The translations under genes were made by a program, and so were the position numbers. Source: SCUS01 sp966211675 (lineage in GTDB: Bacteria; Myxococcota_A; Polyangia; Polyangiales; Ga0077539). Taken from it: a DNA stretch of 64,000 bases. The stretch covers positions 1-64,000 of the forward strand of contig CBIHPK010000008.1 of the NCBI GenBank assembly GCA_966211675.1. The letters are read 5' to 3'. A model generated the notes under the pieces. It saw nothing but the letters and a program-made list of their open reading frames with translations, searched no databases and was not told the DNA's origin. Shown one piece after another: positions 9,011 through 15,619 of this stretch. The first letter of the stretch is position 1. Each line of letters begins with the position of its first letter.

Positions 9011-9787
9011 CTATGCGGGCGCGGACGGCGTGCGACGCAGGGAGTACACGAACGAGCCCCGGCGCCCATCGCGCGTGAGGTCGCCGGACTCTTGCAGCGA
9101 GCGCACGATCTCGTGGATCTCGTTCTTCCGGTGCCGCAGCTTCGCGCTCGCTGCGGCCTCGGCCATCTCCGCGGTGAGCAGCCCCCGAGGGTTCGCGACG
9201 AGGAGCGCGATCAAGAAGGTCCGCAGGCCACTTCCCTTGGGCATCGCGGGGAGCACGACCGTGCGCGACGAGAAGTGAGAGTGAAGGCCCACGTCGCCGG
9301 ACGGCGGGTCGTCGCTGCGCGCGGGTCTCGCCGTCGCGACTTCGAGCGCTGGGTTCGCTACCCGCGGTAGCTGGCCGCGCCGCCGGAGCACGGCATCGAG
9401 CGCGGCCGCGACCGCGGGATCTCGCAGCGTCGCGGGGTCGAGCAGCAGCGATGCGGCTACCGCCGGCGCGATGGATGCGACAGGCGCGTCGTCTGGCTGC
9501 ACGCGAGGCTTGCCCGACGCCCCACGAATAGGAGCGACGAGAGCAGCGACATCCACAGCGAAAGCCTCCGCCAGGCGCGTGAGGGTCGCCGCGGTGACGT
9601 TGGTGCCGCCCGACTCGACGAGGCGATAGAGGCGCTCGGACATGGCGCCCGCCCGCGAGCACACCTCCTCCTGGGACCAGCCCTGCGTTTCGCGCAGGTG
9701 CCGCACGTTCGCGGCGACCCGTTCCAAAGTCTGGCCGTACCCGGGCGAGCGGTAGCGGGCAACGCGCTTCTTCCGGGGCGATCGCAC
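9011..9787 (-). CDS. XRE-family regulator of the restriction cluster
   Basis: 258 aa, GTG start at 9787. Residues about 20-80 are a Cro/C1-type HTH (LERVAANVRHLRETQGWSQEEVCSRAG... LYRLVESGGTNVTAATLTRLAEAF). A variable linker leads to a C-terminal winged-helix-like segment (LIALLVANPRGLLTAEMAEAA and SLQESGDLTRDGRRGSFVYSL). Two DNA-binding modules in one protein suggest a transcription factor. Its position 139 bases ahead of the restriction-methylase suggests a controller-type role, giving delayed endonuclease expression. The divergent region 9788-9869 contains GCAAAAC and GGCAACAC, possible auto-operator half sites. The controller role is inference. Confidence 0.75.
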   Translation of the reverse strand: MRSPRKKRVARYRSPGYGQTLERVAANVRHLRETQGWSQEEVCSRAGAMSERLYRLVESGGTNVTAATLTRLAEAFAVDVAALVAPIRGASGKPRVQPDDAPVASIAPAVAASLLLDPATLRDPAVAAALDAVLRRRGQLPRVANPALEVATARPARSDDPPSGDVGLHSHFSSRTVVLPAMPKGSGLRTFLIALLVANPRGLLTAEMAEAAASAKLRHRKNEIHEIVRSLQESGDLTRDGRRGSFVYSLRRTPSAPA

Positions 9788-9829
9788 AGCCCTGGGTCGT
9801 CGGCAGAGCTATGCAAAACTAGGCAACAC

Positions 9830-9858
9830 TTGACCTCGCTCAGTCGATCTGCTCAAAC
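9830..9858 (+). promoter_or_regulatory. Candidate promoter in the divergent region (XRE / lipoprotein)
   Basis: TTGACC (9830-9835), a 17-base spacer and TCAAAC (9853-9858) form a passable sigma70-like promoter reading toward the lipoprotein gene. The related GCAAAAC and GGCAACAC at 9813-9829 sit directly beside it and could be a binding site for the divergent XRE protein. Confidence 0.35.
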
Positions 9859-9869
9859 CCGGGGTGAAC

Positions 9870-10277
9870 ATGGGGCGAGCGATGCGTCGGTGGGCGGGAT
9901 GTTTGGTGGCCGTGGTGACGAGCGCGTGCGGTGCAGAGGTGCCGACGGGCACCACCACGGCCAGGAACTACTACGTGACCTTGGACTTCGCGGTGGTCGG
10001 TTCGGCGGGCCGCTCAGTCCAGGCGTGCCTCGGTGACTTCTGCACGCGCGCCCAGACCTCTGACTCACGCGGTCGCGTCACCTGGGAGGAGACTCGCACG
10101 ATGAGCCGGGCCGAACTCGACGCGAGCCCGATCCGCCGCGTTCTGGTGTCCGGTCGTGACCTCTGTAAGCCCGCTCGCTTGGAGTTCACGTCACGGGCGT
10201 TCACCGAGCAGGTTCTAGACACCTTCTGCGATGGAGTGATCGTGCGCATCGAACTCGCGCTCGTGAACCTCCCGTAG
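9870..10277 (+). CDS. Small predicted lipoprotein
   Basis: About 135 aa. It begins with basic residues (MGRAMRRWAG), a short hydrophobic stretch and a lipobox-like VTSAC followed by GAEVPTG, so it is probably a lipid-anchored exported protein. Four further Cys residues (for example VQACLGDFC and DLC...) may form disulphides. There is no recognised domain. ATG at 9870 or 9882 and GTG at 9864 are all possible. The gene stands alone between the defence cluster and the mobile-element debris. Confidence 0.65.
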   Translation: MGRAMRRWAGCLVAVVTSACGAEVPTGTTTARNYYVTLDFAVVGSAGRSVQACLGDFCTRAQTSDSRGRVTWEETRTMSRAELDASPIRRVLVSGRDLCKPARLEFTSRAFTEQVLDTFCDGVIVRIELALVNLP

Positions 10278-10330
10278 CCGCCCGCGCGGCGCATCCGCCC
10301 CAGAGAGCGGTGACGCAGCACGGTTGCCGT

Positions 10331-10573
10331 TCATCTCCGAGCTCGCACCCTCACGGCGCGAACTCCCCCGCGCACGAGGACGTTGCGGTGGTCACGGAAC
10401 TCGATGCGGTACCGGCCGGGGCGCCACTCCGCAGCGATGAAATCAACCCACCGGCGCATGTCGAGGCGGTCCACGGCGCGCTCTAAGATGCAACGACGCT
10501 GGCCCCCCAGCTTTCCGCTGTCGGGGAGGTACTCGAAGATGAGGAGCAACTGCGGGCGGTTCTCGTTCGGCAT
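10331..10573 (-). CDS. Small hypothetical protein
   Basis: 80 aa: MPNENRPQLLLIFEYLPDSG at the start, then a basic C-terminus (VRAVRVRARR). It has normal-looking amino-acid composition and an ATG start, and ends 54 bases from the convergent lipoprotein gene. No family is recognised. The IEF/YLPDSGKLGG stretch resembles small proteins carried on integrative elements, but this is only an impression. Confidence 0.45.
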   Translation of the reverse strand: MPNENRPQLLLIFEYLPDSGKLGGQRRCILERAVDRLDMRRWVDFIAAEWRPGRYRIEFRDHRNVLVRGGVRAVRVRARR

Positions 10574-10645
10574 GGTCTGACTCCGTCGCGTGAAAGCTGA
10601 GTGTCAAACCGTACGGCGTCGTGAAACCACTGTCACGACATCGAA

Positions 10646-10680
10646 CAGGGATAGGGACAAGGTTAGGGATAGGGTTAGGG
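10646..10680. repeat. Short TAGGG tandem-like repeat
   Basis: Five near-copies of (T/C)AGGG occur in 35 bases (CAGGG, TAGGG, TTAGGG, TAGGG, TTAGGG), a telomere-like hexamer array. It sits about 130 bases ahead of the ribbon-helix-helix gene and could be its operator cluster, or chance. No gene covers it. Confidence 0.4.
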
Positions 10681-10813
10681 CGGCGGACTTTCACGAACCA
10701 GCGACAGGCTCAAATCACCGACAAAAGCAGACAAAACCGAGGAGACGACACCCGCACGCGCTCCAGTTGACACGTCCTCACGCCGAAGACATGGTTGCCG
10801 CGGGAGTAAGCGA

Positions 10814-11020
10814 ATGACGAACAAGCCAGAAGCGAAGTGGCTACCCATGTCACTACGAATGCCACCCGACCTCGTGAAGGCGCTCGACGAGGAGCGGGTG
10901 GTCGTCAGGTCGGAGAGGCCCGGCGAGACCATCTCACGGGCCGACGTACTGCGGGCGCTTGCCTACGAGGCGTTGCGGGCGCGGAAGGACGGCCGGAGCG
11001 ATGAGCAGGGGGACGAGTGA
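10814..11020 (+). CDS. Ribbon-helix-helix DNA-binding protein (CopG-like)
   Basis: 68 aa. WLPMSLRMPPDLVKALDEER followed by the helix-turn-helix GETISRADVLRALAYEALRA is the MetJ/Arc/CopG fold: a beta strand with alternating residues, then two helices. Such proteins are small dimeric repressors of mobile elements or antitoxins; no partner toxin gene is adjacent. GGGAGTAAG precedes the ATG. The TAGGG-rich segment just upstream may be its binding site. Confidence 0.75.
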   Translation: MTNKPEAKWLPMSLRMPPDLVKALDEERVVVRSERPGETISRADVLRALAYEALRARKDGRSDEQGDE

Positions 11021-11201
11021 CCCACTTTGGCGCTGGGAACGACGCCGCCGGGAGCGGGCCAGAACCTGAGTGACCCATGGGGCTTTGGGTCGTGCCGCGG
11101 CCGATGGCGCCCAGGACGAGGGGAACAACCTCGGCGCTCCCAGACTTTGGACCTTGCAGTTCTAGCGTCCGATAATGAAGGCTATCGGACACCAGGTACC
11201 C

Positions 11202-12179
11202 ATGACCCTCCCTGACCCCCACTCCACACTCGCCTCCCGCCCTGAGGCGTCCCTCGACCAGCCCACCCTGCTCGAAGCGGCCCGGGGGTACGTCGAGGCG
11301 GCCAAGTCGCCCAACACCCGCCGTGCCTATCGGACCCAGTGGAGGACCTTCGCCGCCTGGTGCACGCAGTACGGGCGGGAGTGCCTGCCGGCCGACCCGG
11401 CCACGCTCGCTCTCTTCCTCACGGCGCGCGCGCAGGCGGGCCTCAAGGTCGCTTCACTGGGTCTAGCCCTCTCGGCCATCCGTGCCGCCCATCACGACGC
11501 AGCGCTCGCCGACCCCGCCGCCAACCCCGAGGTCCGCACGATCTGGGAAGGGATTCGCCGGACCCACGGGGCAGCGCAGCTGTGCGCGGCCCCGCTCACT
11601 GGCGATGCGATCCGGTCCATCGCCGCCTCCCTCCCCACGGGTCACCGTGGGCTACGAGACCGCGCCCTCATCCTCGTGGGCTTCGGAGGGGCGTTCAGGC
11701 GCTCTGAGCTCGTCGCGCTCGACGTCGGTGACCTGACCTTCGATCCTGCGCGCGGCATGGTGATCCGGGTGCGGCGCTCGAAGACCGACCAGACCGGCGA
11801 GGGCACCGACGTGGCCATCCCATTCGGCTCGCAGCCCCTGGTGTGCCCTGTGCGCGCGGTCGGGGCGTGGTGCGACGCGGCGGATGTTCGGGAGGGCGCG
11901 CTCTTCCGGTCAGTCGACCGGCACGGTCGTGTTGGAGGGCGCCTCGACGGTCGCGACGTTGCCCGCACGCTCAAGGAGCTGGCAGCCCGCGCCGGCATCG
12001 CGTCGGTGATGGTGTCGGGGCACTCGCTGCGTGCAGGGCTCGCGACGACCGCGGCCCTGGCGGGTAGGAGCGACCGCGCGATCATGGCGCAGGGGCGCTG
12101 GAAATCGCGCACGATGGTGGACCGCTATGTCCGTACCGCCGACGCTTGGCGGGACAACGCGGCAGTTGGGCTTTTGTAG
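11202..12179 (+). CDS. Tyrosine recombinase (XerC/D-like integrase)
   Basis: 325 aa from the ATG at 11202 (an in-frame ATG at 11175 is equally possible; neither has a strong Shine-Dalgarno). The N-terminal SAM-like core-binding domain includes SPNTRRAYRTQWRTFAAWC. The catalytic set is visible: Arg in FRRSELVAL, Lys in RRSKTD, GHSLRAG (H-x-x-R), GRWKS (Trp in place of the second His, common in the family) and the Tyr nucleophile in MVDRYVRTAD. It would cut and rejoin DNA at an attachment site. It is followed by recombinase and IS remnants, so it probably belongs to a decayed integrative element. Confidence 0.85.
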   Translation: MTLPDPHSTLASRPEASLDQPTLLEAARGYVEAAKSPNTRRAYRTQWRTFAAWCTQYGRECLPADPATLALFLTARAQAGLKVASLGLALSAIRAAHHDAALADPAANPEVRTIWEGIRRTHGAAQLCAAPLTGDAIRSIAASLPTGHRGLRDRALILVGFGGAFRRSELVALDVGDLTFDPARGMVIRVRRSKTDQTGEGTDVAIPFGSQPLVCPVRAVGAWCDAADVREGALFRSVDRHGRVGGRLDGRDVARTLKELAARAGIASVMVSGHSLRAGLATTAALAGRSDRAIMAQGRWKSRTMVDRYVRTADAWRDNAAVGLL

Positions 12180-12488
12180 GAGGCTGCGTGAAGTCCGTGA
12201 TTGTGCGCTACTCGCTGCGCTCAACTAGGAACCAGCAGCCGAACGCGCAGTACGCGATCGGTATCGCCGACGCAGCGTTTTGTCTGCTTGAGGAAGTTGA
12301 ACGTGTGGTCGCACTGCTCGACAGCGTCGCGGTCGACACCGTTGCTCTCTGGCAGAATGCTGACGCGGTCGCGCAATACATCCTTCTCTGCACGGAGCGT
12401 CAGGCTGAGGAAGGGTGTCCGTCGGCGCGCAGTAGGCGAATCTCCGGGCCCCTTGCTCGGCCCACGACTTGGAGTTCGTGGCCGTAGA
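12180..12488. other. Gene-free stretch after the tyrosine recombinase
   Basis: About 300 bases. Short open frames exist (for example a frame starting VKSVIVRYSLRSTRNQQ) but none has a family pattern, a good ribosome site or a neighbour link. An in-frame TAG at 12486-12488 separates it from the serine-recombinase remnant. It may be further eroded recombinase sequence. Confidence 0.4.
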
Positions 12489-12718
12489 AAGCGTCCGGCG
12501 GCATTGGCGAGAAGACGCTAGAGCGGCCGGGGCTCCAGCGCGCGCTGACGATGCTTCGGGAGCACCATGCCGACGGGGTACTGGTGCCGAAGCTCGATCG
12601 GCTGACCCGGCGGGTGGTGGACCTCGGCCTCCTGATCGAGACGTACTTCGCGGAGGGCCGCTGGGCGCTGGCGTCCGCCGCCGATCAGATCGACACACGC
12701 ACATCGCCGCCCCGCACG
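12489..12718 (+). pseudogene. Serine site-specific recombinase remnant
   Basis: In one frame the DNA reads GEKTLERPGLQRALTMLREH, then DGVLVPKLDRLTRRVVDLG and EGRWALASAADQIDTRT. This matches the middle of the resolvase/invertase catalytic domain (the 'KLDRLTR' helix and 'D..DT.T' end). The N-terminal catalytic Ser region and the entire DNA-binding part are missing, and a TAG precedes the fragment. About 75 codons survive. It is evidence of an older mobile element. Confidence 0.75.
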
Positions 12719-12911
12719 GGGACGCGCCGAGGCGAATACTCCGAAGGCCGCCAACTAGAGGCCCTTGTAGGCGCCACGGTCTCCAAAGCGTCCGACCACC
12801 GAGGACTGCTCAGTCACCTGTCTTAACACTCTTCCGGCGCTGCCGTACGCGGAGGCTTGGTAGAACCGACGCCCGAACTGGTGGGATCGGATAGACTTTC
12901 TGACGGGCGGT

Positions 12912-14141
12912 TCAGGACTTCTTCGGGCGTTCTGGCCGCCCGGCCGAAATCACTTTGCGTACATCCTCGATGGGTACTCCAAGGTATTGAGCGACTTCAC
13001 GTTCCTTGCCCTGCCGCGCCTTCAAAAGTGCTTGCACCTTCCGCCATCGAGCCTCGGCGGTTGCTTTGTGAAATTCCTGCGCTCGTCTTCCTCGCTTCGC
13101 GGCCTGTACTTTCGCAGCGACGATGGCCTCCGTGTCGATGCCGAGAGCGGTGAGCGATCGCATAGCAAGGTCCCTCGCGTACTCTGTGGGTGTGGGAATC
13201 AGGCTGAGCGGCGGGTCACTCGCGCCCTGCTCCAAGCATGAAGTTAGGGCGGCATGAATGAGGTGCCAGTAGGAAGACTCTCCACGGGGACCCAGGGCGA
13301 CCATTCCCCGAAACAAGGCAATATGAAGGAACGCTGCCCCCGCCGCACCCTGCGGGGACGCGAGCGCCGCCTTGCCTTTTAACACGCGCTCCTCGATGGC
13401 TCGCACGTTCACGTCCAGCGCAAGAGAGTGGCTTCCTCGCCCGTACGAGATCTGTAACGGCAGACGCACTCCAGGCAGTGGCAAACCGCCAGCGGCCATC
13501 GTGTTCGTCAGCGAGACGATAATGTCGAAAAGCCGTGCGGCACGCGGATCCCCGAAGTGCCGACCAGCGTCCGCTATTTGGACCGCTCGCAAGAGCGCAG
13601 CGACGCCGATAGCCTCTTCGGGCTCCGGCTTCGGCGTGTCCCTGATAGCGATGAATGCGCAACGGGCAAACTCTCGCGCGGTGTGCGCGATCCGGGCTCC
13701 GAGCCGCTCAAAGCGCTTCCAATCTTTGCCTTGGACCGCGTCGTGCTGCTCCAAGCAGAGATTGCGAAGAACCGTATGGGCGTCCACGCGGGTGACGTGC
13801 CAGATCGCAGGGTAGGTCTCAAGGAAGATCGGTCGTGACAGCTCTTCGATGGCATCGTTGCCACACGCCGCCGAACTCACGACGAACACTGCAAGCTTGT
13901 GAATCTCTAGCAAGAGCTCGGTGCCGACCCAGCGGGCGGGAAGATCAAGGACTCCCTTCGAGCCTGTAATCGTCGCGATGTGATCCCAGGCGGCACGGAG
14001 GTCCCCGATGAGGAAAGCACCGTGCGTTTGCGCGTGAAACCACGTCTCCAACTTAGTATCCGGCGGATCGAGATGCGGAGTACCTGCCTTGCTCGGGAAT
14101 CGGCCGAAAGGGGCCTGCAAGTCGATCTTCAACGCGCACAT
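12912..14141 (-). CDS. Hypothetical protein, 409 aa, no recognised family
   Basis: 409 aa, ATG at 14141. The middle is Ala/Leu-rich and helical. The C-terminal 90 residues are strongly basic with repeated Lys/Arg (AAKVQAAKRGRRAQEFHKAT... KVQALLKARQGKEREVAQYLGVPIEDVRKVI) and end in a segment that looks like a small HTH, suggesting nucleic-acid binding. Base composition is visibly less GC-rich than neighbouring genes, consistent with acquisition by transfer. It lies alone between two mobile-element remnants. No signal peptide or membrane segment. I do not recognise the family; a role in an integrative element or in defence is possible. Confidence 0.6.
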   Translation of the reverse strand: MCALKIDLQAPFGRFPSKAGTPHLDPPDTKLETWFHAQTHGAFLIGDLRAAWDHIATITGSKGVLDLPARWVGTELLLEIHKLAVFVVSSAACGNDAIEELSRPIFLETYPAIWHVTRVDAHTVLRNLCLEQHDAVQGKDWKRFERLGARIAHTAREFARCAFIAIRDTPKPEPEEAIGVAALLRAVQIADAGRHFGDPRAARLFDIIVSLTNTMAAGGLPLPGVRLPLQISYGRGSHSLALDVNVRAIEERVLKGKAALASPQGAAGAAFLHIALFRGMVALGPRGESSYWHLIHAALTSCLEQGASDPPLSLIPTPTEYARDLAMRSLTALGIDTEAIVAAKVQAAKRGRRAQEFHKATAEARWRKVQALLKARQGKEREVAQYLGVPIEDVRKVISAGRPERPKKS

Positions 14142-14401
14142 CTCCGCTCGGCTTGGGGACGACCCGGGCGTTCCGTGGGCATGGCGGCCGCCGAAGCCCC
14201 GGAAACGCCCGAGAGTCTATCCTAGACCGACGTCAGGGGACAGAGAGGTCGAGGCGCCGCCGCTGACCGGTCGGCCGACGACGCCTTCGACCTGGATGAT
14301 CCCAAACTAACGTCGGAGTTTCCGACGCCGCGAGGTGATGCGCACCCGGTCGATCTGGACGGGGGATAGTTCGGGCGGCTGGGCTGGGAGGCGAGCGTAC
14401 G

Positions 14402-14560
14402 CTGACGAACGAGACCAAAAAGGCACGGCGGCGGGGCCGCTTGAACCGGACCAACGGTGAAGCCTGAGCCGCAAGCGCGAGGTGGTGGAGCGCCTCGTCA
14501 AGGGCAAGCCGCTCGACGTGCCCTCGCGGATGGTGGGTGTAGACAGCCATTGGGATCCAC
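14402..14560 (+). pseudogene. IS3-type transposase OrfA remnant (frameshifted)
   Basis: The first part reads LTNETKKARRRGRLNRTNGE in one frame. After a frameshift near 14462 it continues SRKREVVERLVKGKPLDVPS in another, which matches the start of IS3-family OrfA proteins (KREVV.RL..G..LD.VSR). Homology stops near 14545 and no OrfB or terminal repeats are visible. It is a degraded fragment. Confidence 0.6.
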
Positions 14561-14934
14561 TGCTTTTTGACCGCGCCGGGCGGCTGGGGACGGCCCTCGC
14601 GTCGGCCGCTTCCTTCCCGTGACTTCGACTGGGACGTCCCGGGAGGGCGGGGACGGCGGGTCTCGCCACCCGTCGTCCCCTTGTGTCAGTGCGGACGCCG
14701 ACGACGCGGGTATCCAGCCCGGCGCCGTGGGTGGCAGACGCTCGCGTGCAGGAGCTGACGCGCGAGGCGCTGGAGGGCTCACCGTCCCACGGAGAAGGCC
14801 CCGCACGGTCTGCGCGCCGCTGCGTGGCGCGCGGCACCCCGGTGAGACAGACCGCCGAGTGCTTTGTTGAGTCGGTGACGGGGCGGCGCGGTGGACTCAG
14901 AGACGCTGTATTCGTCGGGATCTGGAGGGTCCCA
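14561..14934. other. Gene-free stretch between IS remnant and satellite element
   Basis: About 370 bases with no convincing gene on either strand. It probably contains the junction between chromosomal debris and the integrative element that ends at tRNA-Lys. I searched by eye for a copy of the tRNA-Lys 3' end here and found none. Confidence 0.35.
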
Positions 14935-14955
14935 GGGACACGGGACCCGTGTCCC
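14935..14955. promoter_or_regulatory. 21-bp palindrome, candidate operator
   Basis: GGGACACGGG, a central A, then CCCGTGTCCC: a perfect 10-bp inverted repeat. It lies 53 bases ahead of the GTG of the small HTH gene at 15009. The position and symmetry suggest an operator for a dimeric repressor controlling the rightward satellite operon. Confidence 0.5.
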
Positions 14956-15008
14956 ATTGTCGCCTGGCTCGTTGCACGCTCGCGATAGGGGGCGCCATAC
15001 CGAACTCC

Positions 15009-15191
15009 GTGAAGCAGAACGTTACACCTCACGACCTCCGGCGCCTGGCCGTCGCGACGGAGTTGGATCCGCGCGCGGTGGTGCGCTGTCTCAACGGTGA
15101 GCCGGTGCGGCGTTCGACTCGCACCCTCGTTCACCGCGCGGCGCAGGAACTTGGGATCGACATCGAGGCGCCGAAAACCGGTCCGGCGTGA
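15009..15191 (+). CDS. Small HTH DNA-binding protein of the satellite element
   Basis: 60 aa from the GTG at 15009. VTPHDLRRLAVATELDPRAV and the following VRCLNGEPVRRSTRTLVHRAAQELG read as a LacI/XRE-like HTH: a first helix, a recognition helix after 'DPRAV', and a final helix as in small phage repressors. The frame is open further upstream, but the conserved part begins here. It is the first gene of the rightward operon and lies just downstream of the 14935-14955 palindrome, so autorepression is likely. Confidence 0.65.
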   Translation: MKQNVTPHDLRRLAVATELDPRAVVRCLNGEPVRRSTRTLVHRAAQELGIDIEAPKTGPA

Positions 15192-15197
15192 AATGAC

Positions 15198-15230
15198 GAA
15201 CAGCCCACGGGGTAGCGCCCGGGGCTGTTC
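15198..15230 (+). terminator. Hairpin between the HTH gene and the next small gene
   Basis: GAACAGCCC (15198-15206) pairs with GGGCTGTTC (15222-15230), a 9-bp stem with a 15-base loop, immediately after the HTH stop. There is no T-run, so it may be an attenuator or mRNA-stabilising structure and not a strong terminator. Confidence 0.4.
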
Positions 15231-15239
15231 AGGGAGACG

Positions 15240-15431
15240 ATGATGAAGACGATCATGCTTTGCGGCCCTCGTGGTCGCAAGGTGGGGGACGCGTGTTGCC
15301 CCGCGAAGAGACGATCCTCTCGACATGCGGCGGACGCCCTTCGGTCACTGGTGTCCCCAGCGGGAGCCACCGACGACTACGGCAGCGCAGCTCGCTGGCT
15401 CATCGCTGCCTCAGCGATGGGGTGCAGCTGA
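15240..15431 (+). CDS. Small hypothetical protein (satellite operon)
   Basis: 63 aa: MMKTIMLCGPRGRKVGDACC, then a basic, Ala-rich helix ending AARWLIAASAMGCS. AGGGAGACG precedes the double ATG, a good ribosome site. Its TGA overlaps the ATG of the next gene (TGATG), implying coupled translation. It contains three Cys (two adjacent). No family is recognised. Confidence 0.5.
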   Translation: MMKTIMLCGPRGRKVGDACCPAKRRSSRHAADALRSLVSPAGATDDYGSAARWLIAASAMGCS

Positions 15432-15619
15432 TGGGCGCCCTCAAGCACCACATCTTCCGCGGTGACCATGGGTACTCGTCGCGGCTCGACCCAGACGCCG
15501 GCCTCGTGGGCCTCGCTGTTGGGCGCGAGAAGATGCGCGAGCTAGCGGCCGTGCCGGAGGGGATCGCGGCGGCCACGGACACGGTCAACTGGATGGACGC
15601 CGGGAGGCCGCCCCGATGA
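15431..15619 (+). CDS. Small hypothetical protein (satellite operon)
   Basis: 62 aa, starting MGALKHHIFRGDHGYSSRLD and ending NWMDAGRPPR. It overlaps the preceding gene by TGATG and the following primase gene by ATGA, so it is embedded in a tightly coupled operon. That is the main reason to believe it. No family is recognised. Confidence 0.5.
   Translation: MGALKHHIFRGDHGYSSRLDPDAGLVGLAVGREKMRELAAVPEGIAAATDTVNWMDAGRPPR

Noticed and set aside
10590..10817. 75-aa plus-strand frame containing NRDRDKVRDRVRA
   Set aside because: The repeat-like peptide comes from the TAGGG DNA array; no ribosome site, and it overlaps the start of the ribbon-helix-helix gene.
12146..12487. 113-aa frame after the tyrosine recombinase
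   Set aside because: Overlaps the recombinase end, no family pattern, weak start; may be eroded DNA.
14500..14580. TCCACTGCTTT near the IS remnant as the satellite's second att site
   Set aside because: Only about ten bases match tRNA-Lys (TCCACTGCTCT) and not the 3' end; too short to claim a duplicated core.
14307..15326. 339-aa minus-strand frame across the IS remnant and the HTH gene
   Set aside because: Arg/Pro/Ser-rich, covers the palindrome and the start of a convincing plus-strand operon.
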